64,000 nt of DNA, taken from positions 62,001-126,000 of the forward strand of contig NZ_JBGCCH010000007.1 in the NCBI RefSeq assembly GCF_041261205.1, read 5' to 3'. Position 1 is the stretch's first letter. Each line of letters begins with the position of its first letter. Source of the stretch: Catenulispora sp. MAP5-51 (lineage in GTDB: Bacteria > Actinomycetota > Actinomycetes > Streptomycetales > Catenulisporaceae). The notes beneath the pieces are model-generated. The model was not told the origin of the DNA. It saw only the letters and a list, made by a program, of their open reading frames with translations, and did not search any database. The position numbers and the translations under genes were made by a program. Shown here in pieces: positions 1 through 7,920 of the stretch.

Positions 1-192
1 GCGGCTGCGGACGGTGAGGCCGAAGACCTCGCCGTACACGGCGTCGATGCGGTAGCCCGGGATGTCGTTCGTGGTGACGCACAGGAAGTTCTGCTGGAAC
101 TGCTGCTGCTGGGGCGGGGGCGCGTACCCCTGCTGCTGCTGCGGCGGCGGTCCCTGCTGGTAACCGGGCTGACCGTACGGCTGCTGGCTCAT
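1..192 (-). CDS. YbjQ/UPF0145 heavy-metal-binding-like protein (3' truncated by window edge)
   Basis: Only the first 64 codons lie in the window. An ATG at 192 opens a Gln/Pro/Gly-rich head of about 35 residues with runs of CAG codons. It is followed by FLCVTTNDIPGYRIDAVYGE and then VFGLTVRSR, which matches the start of the YbjQ (UPF0145, DUF74) fold, where TT.DIPGY.I and the TVRSR segment are conserved. The PQQ-rich N-terminal extension is typical of actinomycete versions. The cellular role of YbjQ proteins is not established. The gene is divergent from the downstream phosphodiesterase. Confidence 0.8.
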   Translation of the reverse strand, partial: MSQQPYGQPGYQQGPPPQQQQGYAPPPQQQQFQQNFLCVTTNDIPGYRIDAVYGEVFGLTVRSR

Positions 193-376
193 TCGTCCCC
201 CTGGGTTTGGGTGATCGGTGGTTCGTCCGTCGCTACGACGATACGACAAGGGACCCTCCGTCTGGTGGGCGAGTATGTCCGCAGCCCCAAGGGCTGGTGA
301 AAGCGTTTTGAACACCTGGTTCTTTCTGATCGACTCAGGTGCCCGGGGGCCGGGTTCGTCTGGAAAGATTCGGGGT

Positions 377-1360
377 GTGCAATCCCTGCGCCGCCCAGAG
401 CCCCGGCCGTCCGATCGGCGCCGCTCCGAGCCAGTGCCGGCAGACCGGCCCGATACCGGGCTGCGCCCCGGCGCCTCCGGTCCCGCGCTCCCCCGCCGGA
501 CCGCTTCGGAGATCCCCGTCATCGCCCACCGCGGCGCGTCCGAGGACGTGCCGGAGCACACGCTGGCCGCGTACGAGGCCGCGCTGTTGCAGGGCGCCGA
601 CGGCCTGGAGTGCGACGTCCGCCTCACCGCGGACATGCAGCTGGTGTGCGTGCACGACCGCCGGGTCAACCGCACCTCCAACGGCCGCGGCGTGGTCTCG
701 ACGCTGGAGCTGGCCCAGCTGCGGCAGCTGGACTTCGGCTCCTGGAAGCAGCCGGCGGGCGGCGACGACGAGTACACCGAGTACCCGGACCTGCGGCGGG
801 AGGGCGCGCACCGGGTGCTGACCCTGGAGCGGCTGCTGGAGCTGGTGGTGGAGCACCCGCACCGGGTGGAGATGGCGATCGAGACCAAGCACCCGACCCG
901 CTACGCCGGCCTGGTGGAGGAGCACCTGGTGGCGCTGCTGGACCGGTTCGGGCTGGCGCACCCGCGGCTCGGCGAGGCCTCGCCGGTGCGGGTGATGTCG
1001 TTCTCGGCGCTGTCGGTGCGCCGGATCCGGCGCCTGGCGCCGTCCCTGGACACGGTGCTGCTGCTGGACCGGGTGCCGCTGCGGCTGCGCGACGGTTCGC
1101 TGCCGCGCGGAGTGCGTATCGCCGGACCGGGAATCCATATTCTGCGAACGCATCCGGAATATGTGGAGCGTGTGCATTCCATGGGAAATCGCGTGCACGT
1201 CTGGACTGTGGATCAGCCCTCGGACATCGACCTGTGTGTCGAGTTGGGCGTGGACGCGATCATCTCCAACCGCCCGAAAGCAGTGCTGGCCAGGCTGGGC
1301 CGGGACGGCACGGCGCCCGGCGGCCACGGCGCGCCCCGGAGTCATCGAGCTGAACCCTGA
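377..1360 (+). CDS. Glycerophosphodiester phosphodiesterase family protein
   Basis: Hydrolyses glycerophosphodiesters to sn-glycerol 3-phosphate and an alcohol (family knowledge). From the GTG at 377 the protein has 327 residues. The GDPD barrel starts near residue 47 with VIAHRGASEDVPEHT (catalytic His and Arg), then GADGLECDVRLTAD (metal-binding Glu and Asp) and VCVHDR (second catalytic His). The C-terminus carries VHVWTVDQPSDID and GVDAIISNRP, both typical. The same frame is open from a GTG at 218, but that stretch (WWASMSAAPRAG) is not family-like, so the later start is preferred with moderate certainty. No signal peptide is obvious, so it may be cytoplasmic. Confidence 0.85.
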   Translation: MQSLRRPEPRPSDRRRSEPVPADRPDTGLRPGASGPALPRRTASEIPVIAHRGASEDVPEHTLAAYEAALLQGADGLECDVRLTADMQLVCVHDRRVNRTSNGRGVVSTLELAQLRQLDFGSWKQPAGGDDEYTEYPDLRREGAHRVLTLERLLELVVEHPHRVEMAIETKHPTRYAGLVEEHLVALLDRFGLAHPRLGEASPVRVMSFSALSVRRIRRLAPSLDTVLLLDRVPLRLRDGSLPRGVRIAGPGIHILRTHPEYVERVHSMGNRVHVWTVDQPSDIDLCVELGVDAIISNRPKAVLARLGRDGTAPGGHGAPRSHRAEP

Positions 1361-1440
1361 TTCACCCTGGGTTTGTCGTTTTCCGCAAGGACGAACCGGG
1401 CATCTACCGCGAGTAGCTCCTCGTCGGCAGGGAGGGAGCC

Positions 1441-2334
1441 GTGGGGGTCGTCATGTCGGTGCAACCGGAGAGTCCCCGGGAAACAACAAGGATGTCCCAA
1501 ACGGTCACGCGCGCCCCGGCGCCGAGACCGACGGACGCAAGAGGCATAGGCGGGATCGAGTTCCCGTACACACCTGAGAGCGTCGGCACGGCCCGCCACG
1601 CGCTGGCCGACGCGTTGCAGCGCATGCGCGTGGCACCCTCGGCCGCGGACGACGCGGTCCTGATCCTCTCGGAACTGGTGAGCAACGCCCTTCGGCACGC
1701 GCTGCCGCTGGCCGGCGGCACCATCCGGGTGGCGTGGTGGATGGCGGACGACAAGGTCCTGCGCATCGCCGTGACCGACGGGGGACGCCAGCAGCCGGGA
1801 CCGCGAACAAGACCCGCACCAGGGCCGGAGGCGCCAGACCTGGTGACCCCGGACTTGGTGGCCCCAGACCTGGACGACGTAGACGAGTCCGCGGTGGACG
1901 GCCGCGGACTCGGCATTGTGGGCCTGCTGGCCGACTCCTGGGGCGTGGAACCCTGGTACGCGCCGGAGACGGACGCCCCCGGCGCGCACCTGCACGCCGC
2001 GGCCCTGACCGGACCCGGCAGCGGCACGCCGCCGGGCCCCCTGGACCCGACGGACCCCGGCGCACCCAAAACGGTCTGGGCAGCGGTCCGCCTCCACGCC
2101 CGCCACGCCGCGCCGCCACCGCCCGACGACCACGACCGCCGCTGGTGGCGCCGCATGCGCGTCTCGCTGACCGCGCACCTGCCCGGCCCCTGCCGCGGCC
2201 GGCTCCGCGGCAGACTGGGCGGCTCGCGCCTGGGCGAGGCCCGCGGCGGACCGGACGGGGACACGATCGGGTCGGATACGGCCTGGGTGCCCCGCTACCC
2301 GGAGGCCCGGGTGGGGTGCGCGGCCGCGGCCTGA
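1441..2334 (+). CDS. ATP-binding protein, anti-sigma-factor-like HATPase (RsbW type)
   Basis: Single-domain GHKL ATPase of the kind abundant in actinomycetes, where such proteins act as serine kinases/anti-sigma factors or stand-alone regulators. The N-box ELVSNALRHA lies near residues 80-89 and a G-box GRGLGIVGLLADSWG near 155-169; between them a Pro-rich insertion (about 118-145) replaces the usual short loop. The C-terminal 120 residues are Pro/Arg-rich and low complexity. The GTG at 1441 follows the purine-rich GGGAGGGAG; an ATG at 1453 is an alternative start. No anti-anti-sigma partner is adjacent, so the target is unknown. Confidence 0.8.
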   Translation: MGVVMSVQPESPRETTRMSQTVTRAPAPRPTDARGIGGIEFPYTPESVGTARHALADALQRMRVAPSAADDAVLILSELVSNALRHALPLAGGTIRVAWWMADDKVLRIAVTDGGRQQPGPRTRPAPGPEAPDLVTPDLVAPDLDDVDESAVDGRGLGIVGLLADSWGVEPWYAPETDAPGAHLHAAALTGPGSGTPPGPLDPTDPGAPKTVWAAVRLHARHAAPPPPDDHDRRWWRRMRVSLTAHLPGPCRGRLRGRLGGSRLGEARGGPDGDTIGSDTAWVPRYPEARVGCAAAA

Positions 2335-2401
2335 GCGGGATCGGGCTGCGGGGTGTGAGTGAAGTGGCGAGCGAAAGGCACGGTTGCGGCGCGCCGCTGG
2401 T

Positions 2402-2536
2402 GGGGCGAGGGCTGACTCGCTTCGGCGGTGGCGCGGTGGGGCCGTGAGGATTGCGGGCGGGCCTGTGGAACTGTGCGGGCTGAGCAGGTTGCGGTGCCGG
2501 CGGGGCAAGGGCTGACTTGTCTCGGCGGCGGCGCGG
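2402..2536. repeat. Imperfect 35-nt direct repeat, copies exactly 100 bp apart, in a gene-free gap
   Basis: The 337-bp stretch 2335-2671 between the convergent HATPase and trpEG genes has no convincing gene. Positions 2402-2436 and 2502-2536 match at 30 of 35 bases (core GGGGC.AGGGCTGACT), and the flanks also look related (GGTTGCGG before each). The rest of the gap is GC-rich with no clear terminator, so this looks like a decayed tandem duplication of a unit of about 100 bp. Confidence 0.6.
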
Positions 2537-2671
2537 CTGCGGCACTGGTGCGGAGTTGCGGCTGAAGCCTGCCCTGAAGCATCCCCTGAGAAATCCCCGC
2601 ACCATCCCCCGAAGCGGGCACAAGGTGGCGCGGTCGGTGTCACATCCGACCGCGCCGTTAGTCCCTTCCCT

Positions 2672-4555
2672 TCAACGGTCGAGCAGTCGCCGGATCTCGC
2701 GGCCCAGGATCCCGAGACCGTCCATCGTCACCACCGATTCGGGGTGGAACTGCAGGCCGGTGAAGGAGGGGCCGCGCAGGGCCGCCGTGAGGTTGGTGCC
2801 GGGCAGAGTGACGGTGTCGAGGACCAGGAACTCCGGCATGCGGGCCGCGTAGGAGTTGTAGAAGGCCACGCGCTCTGTGGTGCCGAACAGGTCCAGTTCG
2901 ACCTGGGTGCCCTGCATCGGGGTGGGGAGGCGTACCAGTTCCAGGCCCAGGGCCGCGGCCAGGGCCTCGTGGCCGAGGCACAGGCCCAGGGTCGGGGTGC
3001 GGTGGTCGATCAGGAGTTTCGCCAGCTTGCGGACGCCGGTCATGCGGGGGGAGGTCTGGTCGCGCGGATCGCCGGGGCCGGGGCCGAGCAGGACCAGGTC
3101 GTAGGCGCTGTGGTCGGGTACCTCGTCGTGGGCTGCGCGGGTCGTTTCCAGGCCCAGGGCGCGCAGTTCGACGGCCAGCATCGAGGTGAAGGCGTCCTCG
3201 TTGTCGATGATCAGGACCCTGCGGCCGGCCAGGGCGGGGTCGACGAGGTCCGTGGGCTCATGCTCGTTGAGCCAGAAGGCCGACAGTGATTCGTTGCGGG
3301 AGGACAGCAGGGCGGCGATCTCCGGGTCCTCGGACCAGGGCGCGGTGCGCACAGGTGCGGCGTCCTGCGGGGCGAGCGTGTTCGGTGGCGCGCTGAGCGG
3401 CGACAGGTCGGTGCCCCGCGCGCCGAATCCCACCCCGAAGGCCCGCAGCACCCCCGCCGCCTTCGCGTACGTCTCCCGTACCTCCTCGTACGGATCCGAC
3501 CCGCGCACCAGCGTCGCCCCGACCGGCACCCGCACCGTCCCGTCGTTCCCCACGTACGCCACCCGCAGCAGCAGCGGGGCGTCCATCGTCGGCGCTCCCG
3601 CCTCGTCGCGGCCGATCAGGGCCGCCACGCCCGCGTAGTAGCCGCGCCCGCCGCGTTCGTGGCGCTTGATCACGCGGAACGCGTTGCGGATCGGGGAGCC
3701 GGTGGCGGTGGGGGCGAACATGGTGGTGCGCAGGATCTGGCGCGGGTCCATCGTCGTGCGCGCCTCGATGTAGTACTCCGTGTGCGCGAGGTTCGCCATC
3801 TCCTTCAGGAACGGGCCGCGCACCCGGCCGCCGAGGTCGCCCACCTCGGCGAGCATCTTCAGCTCCTCGTCCACGACCATCGCCAGTTCCTCGCGCTCCT
3901 TGGCGTCCTGGAGGAACGCCACGACGCGCTCGCGCGAAGCCGTCGCGGGGGCCTCGCGCAGCGTCCCGCTGATCGGGTTCATCACCGCGACGCCGTCCGC
4001 GAGCGACACGTGCCGCTCCGGTGTCGCGCCGACCATCAGTCCCTCGCCGGTGTCGATGAGGAAGGTCCAATAAGCGTTTCTCTCCTTCTCCAACAAGGCG
4101 CGGAACGCTCCGTAAGCCGTGTCACGCGGGGAGTCGCAGTGCCCGACGAACGTCCGGCGCAGGACGAAGTTCGATCCCTCGCCCGCGCCGATCTCCTCGT
4201 CCAGGACCCGCTTCACCGACGCGCCGTACGCCTCGTCGTCCACGTCGAAGGCCCCGTCTCGCAGCACCGGGGCCGTGGCCGGCGGCAGCTGCGAGATGCC
4301 GCATCGGTGGCGGCCGGTGATCCGCATCGCGAGCAGTGGCGCATGGTCGTCGTGGCACTCGTCCCCGCGCTCGGTGAGCTGCCGGTAGGGGACGAGTGCC
4401 AGGAGGGAGTCGGAGTCCTCTGTAGGGAGATCCGCCAGTGCCGGGAACTGCTCGAAAGCCAGTCCGGTGAGCAGTTCGACCTCCGCCTCGGCGCCGCGCC
4501 GGATCAGCGCGAACGGTCCGTCGGGGAGGCGGTTCGGGAAGTCCTGGTGTGCCAT
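2672..4555 (-). CDS. trpE: Anthranilate synthase, fused TrpE-TrpG
   Basis: Converts chorismate and glutamine to anthranilate, the first step of tryptophan synthesis. The 627-residue protein joins an N-terminal chorismate-binding TrpE domain (NPISGTLREAP, RGYYAGVAALIGR) to a C-terminal class I glutamine amidotransferase (LLGPGPGDPRDQ; nucleophile C526 in LGLCLGHE; H604 and E606 in LQFHPE). Start: ATG at 4555 preceded by AGAGAGG; an in-frame ATG at 4645 would lie inside the leader hairpin. The PhzE (ADIC synthase) group has the same architecture, but the upstream Trp-codon leader argues strongly for a tryptophan role. It is monocistronic as far as the window shows. Confidence 0.93.
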   Translation of the reverse strand: MAHQDFPNRLPDGPFALIRRGAEAEVELLTGLAFEQFPALADLPTEDSDSLLALVPYRQLTERGDECHDDHAPLLAMRITGRHRCGISQLPPATAPVLRDGAFDVDDEAYGASVKRVLDEEIGAGEGSNFVLRRTFVGHCDSPRDTAYGAFRALLEKERNAYWTFLIDTGEGLMVGATPERHVSLADGVAVMNPISGTLREAPATASRERVVAFLQDAKEREELAMVVDEELKMLAEVGDLGGRVRGPFLKEMANLAHTEYYIEARTTMDPRQILRTTMFAPTATGSPIRNAFRVIKRHERGGRGYYAGVAALIGRDEAGAPTMDAPLLLRVAYVGNDGTVRVPVGATLVRGSDPYEEVRETYAKAAGVLRAFGVGFGARGTDLSPLSAPPNTLAPQDAAPVRTAPWSEDPEIAALLSSRNESLSAFWLNEHEPTDLVDPALAGRRVLIIDNEDAFTSMLAVELRALGLETTRAAHDEVPDHSAYDLVLLGPGPGDPRDQTSPRMTGVRKLAKLLIDHRTPTLGLCLGHEALAAALGLELVRLPTPMQGTQVELDLFGTTERVAFYNSYAARMPEFLVLDTVTLPGTNLTAALRGPSFTGLQFHPESVVTMDGLGILGREIRRLLDR

Positions 4556-4620
4556 GGCGATGCCTCTCTGTGGAGGCCGCTCCGTGAGGCTCGCCGGGTC
4601 TTGTCGGAAGGTCTTCCGAG

Positions 4621-4657
4621 AAAAACAGAACCGGCCGCCTCGCAAGGCGGCCGGTTC
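4621..4657 (-). terminator. trp attenuator terminator hairpin
   Basis: On the minus strand a perfect 13-bp stem (GAACCGGCCGCCT / AGGCGGCCGGTTC) with a 4-nt loop is followed by TGTTTTTCTC. It sits between the leader peptide stop (4676) and the trpE-trpG start (4555), 19 nt after the leader stop. This is the position expected for the terminator of a translation-coupled attenuator. The competing antiterminator was not folded here. Confidence 0.9.
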
Positions 4658-4675
4658 GGGAGCGTGGGTGCGCTG

Positions 4676-4729
4676 TTACCGGGGTCCGCCTGAGACGGAC
4701 CACCACCACTGTTGTGGGAAAGAGCGCAT
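4676..4729 (-). CDS. trpL: trp operon leader peptide (17 aa, three consecutive Trp codons)
   Basis: Reads MRSFPQQWWWSVSGGPR then TAA; codons 8-10 are TGG TGG TGG. Three tandem Trp codons in a 17-codon ORF followed at once by a strong terminator and then anthranilate synthase is the classic ribosome-stalling attenuator. With scarce Trp-tRNA the ribosome stalls at the WWW codons and favours the antiterminator, so the downstream gene is transcribed. A -10-like TACTGT (plus-strand 4736-4741) lies 6 nt before the ATG, so the transcript may be leaderless. Trp-codon leaders before anthranilate synthase genes are known in Streptomyces. Confidence 0.92.
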   Translation of the reverse strand: MRSFPQQWWWSVSGGPR

Positions 4730-4850
4730 GACCGCACAGTAGCAGGGTGTCACTTGCTGTGTGGGCTCGTCTCACCCTCCGGGCCTACTAGGCTGGGCGG
4801 GAAGCAAACACCCCAGCACGAAACACCCCAGCAAGGAAGGGCCGGCACGC

Positions 4851-5834
4851 ATGGGCAAGAAGTCGAGCAGGACCGCGAAGGCCGGGCCGGCTCAGGTTGT
4901 GGACGGCGAGATCCCGGTCGTCGGCGCACGTGAGGCGTGCCCCTGCGGGTCCGGGCGCCGCTACAAGGCCTGCCACGGGCGCGAGGCCGCCGCGTCGGCG
5001 CACCAGCACGCCGCCGAGGCGACCGCGAACAAGCGGCCGTTCGAGGGCCTGCCGGGCGAGGCCGACATCGTGGCGATGCGCGAGCTGGTGCCGGCCGCCA
5101 CCGCGCCGCTGAAGCTGGCGGGCGAGCACGCCGGCCGCAGCGTCACCCTGGCCACGGTGCTGCCGATGGCCGCTCCGGCGGTGCACCGGGACACCGGCGA
5201 GATCATGCTGGCGCTCCAGACGCTGGCCACCTCCGGGGACCCGGACCGCGACCTGGCCGACGCGCTGCTGCGCGCCCTGGACAGCGAGCCCGGCACGGTC
5301 GTGGACTCGGCGGCGCCGACCACCGACGGCCCGCGGCTGCGGGACCTGCTGGACACCAGCGGCGACAGCCTGGACATCACCGTCCACGAGGACTTCTCCT
5401 TCTGGATCATCGACGGCGCGGACGTGTCGGCCGAGGCGCAGCTCTCGCTGGAGCACGCCAACGCCGCCGCGTACCCGACCAAGAAGCTGGAGTCCGTCCC
5501 CTCGGCGTACTGGACGCGCATCCGCGAGAAGGGCCACCTCCGCTGGGTCATGCCGCACGAGGAGGAGAAGCTGATGGACGCGCTGGCGCGCCTGCACGCC
5601 GCCAAGCAGTCCGGCCTCGGCGAGGGCACCCGCTACGTCGGCGCCTTCCGGGCCTGCGGCCTGGTCGTCCCGGTCTGGGACCTCCCCAAGGAGATGGAGG
5701 CCGAGGAGATCGAGAAGCCGGCCGCCGAGTTCGCCGAGCGGCTGGCCGAGGCGCTCGCCGACGACAGCCCGCTGACGAACGAGGAGCGCCGTGCGCGCGC
5801 CGGTCTGGTGAGCCGCCAGGTGACGCTGCGCTAA
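4851..5834 (+). CDS. DUF5926 family protein with N-terminal SEC-C motif
   Basis: 327 residues. The N-terminus is Lys-rich, followed near residue 30 by ACPCGSGRRYKACHG, a SEC-C zinc-binding motif like that at the C-terminus of SecA. The remainder matches the actinobacterial DUF5926 proteins as I recognise them (EDFSFWIIDGADVSAEAQ; YWTRIREKGHLRWVMPHEEE). Function is unknown; SEC-C suggests zinc binding and contact with protein or nucleic acid. Start chosen at ATG 4851 behind AAGGAAGG. A -10-like TAGGCT lies at about 4790. It is followed by a strong terminator. Confidence 0.85.
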   Translation: MGKKSSRTAKAGPAQVVDGEIPVVGAREACPCGSGRRYKACHGREAAASAHQHAAEATANKRPFEGLPGEADIVAMRELVPAATAPLKLAGEHAGRSVTLATVLPMAAPAVHRDTGEIMLALQTLATSGDPDRDLADALLRALDSEPGTVVDSAAPTTDGPRLRDLLDTSGDSLDITVHEDFSFWIIDGADVSAEAQLSLEHANAAAYPTKKLESVPSAYWTRIREKGHLRWVMPHEEEKLMDALARLHAAKQSGLGEGTRYVGAFRACGLVVPVWDLPKEMEAEEIEKPAAEFAERLAEALADDSPLTNEERRARAGLVSRQVTLR

Positions 5835-5842
5835 GGGTTGCG

Positions 5843-5941
5843 AGCTCTATAGCTCTATAGCTCTACAGACAGAAAGCGCGGGAGTCCTCTAAGGGCTCCC
5901 GCGCTTTCTGCTTGTACGCGTTACGCGTTACGCGTTACGCG
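5843..5941. repeat. Two short tandem repeats flanking the terminator
   Basis: Three copies of the 8-mer AGCTCTAT (last one AGCTCTAC) at 5843-5866 and four copies of TACGCGT at 5915-5941 lie on either side of the terminator hairpin between two convergent genes. The second array runs up to the stop codon of the minus-strand gene. Confidence 0.75.
5871..5909 (+). terminator. Rho-independent-type hairpin after the DUF5926 gene
   Basis: A perfect 14-bp stem (AGAAAGCGCGGGAG / CTCCCGCGCTTTCT) with an 11-nt loop. No long T run follows, as is usual in high-GC actinomycetes. It lies between convergent genes and could serve both. Confidence 0.75.
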
Positions 5942-7090
5942 CTACTGATGCCGCCCGCGCCGCCGCGTCGCGAAATACAACCCGGTGCCGCAGCCGAGTG
6001 CGAGCACTGACAGCACCGCCCACCACAGCGAAGCGTCGCCGCCTCCCGACGCCGTCGTGCTGTCCGCGTTAGCAGCGGGAAGCATCGTTCCGTTCTCCGG
6101 CACAGCAGGTCCGGGCTCGTCCTTGGTGCCGACCCGGGCATGCCCACTGTGTCGCGCGTGGTGCGGCGAGGCGACATACGCCGCCGGGCCCGGGGCGCCC
6201 TTAAGCGTTGACGGAGCAGCGGGGCCCGCGGTCTGCGGAACGTCTGCCGGGGTGGTTCCCACAGGGCTTCCCGGCGCGGACGTTCCAGGCATCGACGTAG
6301 GAGCCGGGGTAGTCGCCCCCGAGCTCTGACACGCCGCCTGCACATCGCCGAGCCGCAGCTTCTGTACCGGCCCGCTATAGAGCTGTTTGCCGGCGCTGTC
6401 GTAGAAGACCCCGCTGATACTCAGATCCAGATGCGCGTGCCCAGACGTAGTCGCCGTCTGCTGTGCCTGCGTGGCGGTGGTGGTGTACGAGACCTCAAGG
6501 CTCCCGTGATCCACCCCCGCGACCCCGAGCTGGGCCCCGGTCACCGGCACCGTGGTCTTCCCGGTCGCGATGCTCGTCCCGAGTACGGTCACCGAGCTGG
6601 GGGTCGTGTGCACGTAGGTGTCGGCTCCCTGCGCCGACGGAGTGCACTCGGCATGTGTGTCCACAGCGGAGATCGAGTACAGCTTCTTGCCGTGCAGCGT
6701 GTACTCCACCGAAGGCTGCGCGTCGGCCCAGTTCTTCGCCGGGTCCGAGTGCGTCTTCGCCAGCGCCGGCTGGTCGACGGTGACTCGGTCGAGCAGCCCG
6801 GTGGGATCCTGCGTGCTGTCGGCGGAGGCGTCCCCGCCGTTCTGCACCACAGTGCTGGTCGCGTACGAGCCCTGAAAAGAGGTGAGCGAGAGCGCCGGGA
6901 CGCTGTCGACGGTCACCGTGACCAGCGTGCTGGCGGCCGCGTGCGCGGTGGTGGCGGTGGGGGAGGTCGCTGCCGAGGCTCGCGGACCGACGCCGGCCAG
7001 GGCCGCCGCGCAGACGACGGTCGCCGCGGCGGTCGGCAGCAGGGCCAGGGCGCGCGGCGGGGCCGTGCGGGAAAGTGCCATGGCGGCCAT
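5942..7090 (-). CDS. Secreted surface protein, SCO1860-family-like, with C-terminal membrane anchor
   Basis: 382 residues with a signal peptide (ALSRTAPPRALALLP, hydrophobic core, ASA cleavage near residue 40), a Ser/Thr-rich beta-type ectodomain (about 50-235), a Pro/Thr/Ala-rich spacer (240-335), and a C-terminal segment with LPAAN, one hydrophobic helix (WWAVLSVLALGCGTGLYFA) and a TRRRGRHQ tail. This is the layout of sortase substrates, but LPAAN is not a canonical LPXTG or LAXTG. The ectodomain resembles the SCO1860-type LAETG proteins of Streptomyces from memory. It lies downstream of a TetR gene on the same strand, with a palindrome AACAAACTTGTT at 7148-7159 in its promoter. Confidence 0.6.
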   Translation of the reverse strand: MAAMALSRTAPPRALALLPTAAATVVCAAALAGVGPRASAATSPTATTAHAAASTLVTVTVDSVPALSLTSFQGSYATSTVVQNGGDASADSTQDPTGLLDRVTVDQPALAKTHSDPAKNWADAQPSVEYTLHGKKLYSISAVDTHAECTPSAQGADTYVHTTPSSVTVLGTSIATGKTTVPVTGAQLGVAGVDHGSLEVSYTTTATQAQQTATTSGHAHLDLSISGVFYDSAGKQLYSGPVQKLRLGDVQAACQSSGATTPAPTSMPGTSAPGSPVGTTPADVPQTAGPAAPSTLKGAPGPAAYVASPHHARHSGHARVGTKDEPGPAVPENGTMLPAANADSTTASGGGDASLWWAVLSVLALGCGTGLYFATRRRGRHQ

Positions 7091-7263
7091 GAAATCGCAC
7101 GAACAGCACCGGATCCGGCATTTCGCCCGCCGCCGATTCGCGTCTCGAACAAACTTGTTTTGCGTTCAACGATCGCCCGTGGGTACTGTGCTTCCAGCCC
7201 GGTCGCTGGTGCATCCCCCGTCGCCAGCGCCCGGGTGTCTAGCTACCGGGGCGTCAGCGGCTA

Positions 7264-7890
7264 TTACTCCACGTGTCCGGAATCGGACGGTCGCACACCG
7301 TCTTCGCCAGGCCGCAGATACGCGTCCAGCATCCCGCTGAGTTCCTCCAGCAGCCGGTCCATCGGCACGGGCCCCGCGGCCCGCGCCGAGATGACGAAGG
7401 ACTGCGCCGTCAGCAGGACAGTGCGCGCCTGGAGCGCCACCGAGCCGGCCCGGATCGAGGCGTCTTCGTGTCCTTGCTCGAGCCGTACCGACAACAGGTC
7501 CAGCGCGTAGTGCTGGAGCGGGCCGAAGTCGCGGGTCAGGTAGGGCAGCAGGAACTCGGCGTCGGACTCCAGGATCTTGTGCATCAGCAGGTCGCCGTGG
7601 AACGCCCGCACCACCTCGACCGTCCCGGTGACCAGCAGGTCGCGCGCGCTGCGGCCGCCGCCGGCCAGCTCCTGCAGGCCCGCGTTGCGCCGCACCACCC
7701 TGATCAGCTGCCGGCCCAGCACCTCGGTGAGCAGGGCGTCGATGTCGGGATAGCGCCGGTACAGCGTCATCCGGGACGCGCCTGCCCGGCGCGCCACCTC
7801 GGCGAGCGTGGTGTTGCGCAGTCCCAGGTCCAGCAACGCGCTCTGCGCGGCGTCCAGGATCTTGTCGTCGCTGTGTCGGCTGCGGTCCAT
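7264..7890 (-). CDS. TetR/AcrR family transcriptional regulator
   Basis: 208 residues. The N-terminal HTH is clear: ILDAAQSALLDLGLRNTTLA, then EVARRAGASRMTLYRRYPD (recognition helix near residues 35-48). The C-terminal ligand domain is all helical and not family-specific. The gene lies upstream of the surface-protein gene on the same strand with 173 bp between, and divergent from the glycosyltransferase gene 30 bp away, so it may control either. The effector is unknown. Confidence 0.9.
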   Translation of the reverse strand: MDRSRHSDDKILDAAQSALLDLGLRNTTLAEVARRAGASRMTLYRRYPDIDALLTEVLGRQLIRVVRRNAGLQELAGGGRSARDLLVTGTVEVVRAFHGDLLMHKILESDAEFLLPYLTRDFGPLQHYALDLLSVRLEQGHEDASIRAGSVALQARTVLLTAQSFVISARAAGPVPMDRLLEELSGMLDAYLRPGEDGVRPSDSGHVE

Positions 7891-7908
7891 CGTCCGTCAC
7901 GCTACCTC

Positions 7909-7914
7909 TAGGCT
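7909..7914 (+). promoter_or_regulatory. -10-like TAGGCT placed for a leaderless transcript
   Basis: TAGGCT ends 6 nt before the ATG at 7921, so transcription would begin at or next to the start codon; no ribosome-binding site is present. Similar TANNNT hexamers precede eight other starts here: 4729 (minus), 9039, 32241, 40622, 42133, 43916, 47083 and 55647. Confidence 0.6.
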
Positions 7915-7920
7915 CGGGGC

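Noticed and set aside
335-1345. Long minus-strand open frame opposite the phosphodiesterase gene
   Set aside because: It is a shadow frame: Gln/Arg/His-rich low-complexity translation with no motif, whereas the plus strand has clear GDPD motifs.
2672-4555. Phenazine-type PhzE (ADIC synthase)
   Set aside because: The fused architecture would fit, but no other phz genes are nearby and the trp leader points to tryptophan synthesis.
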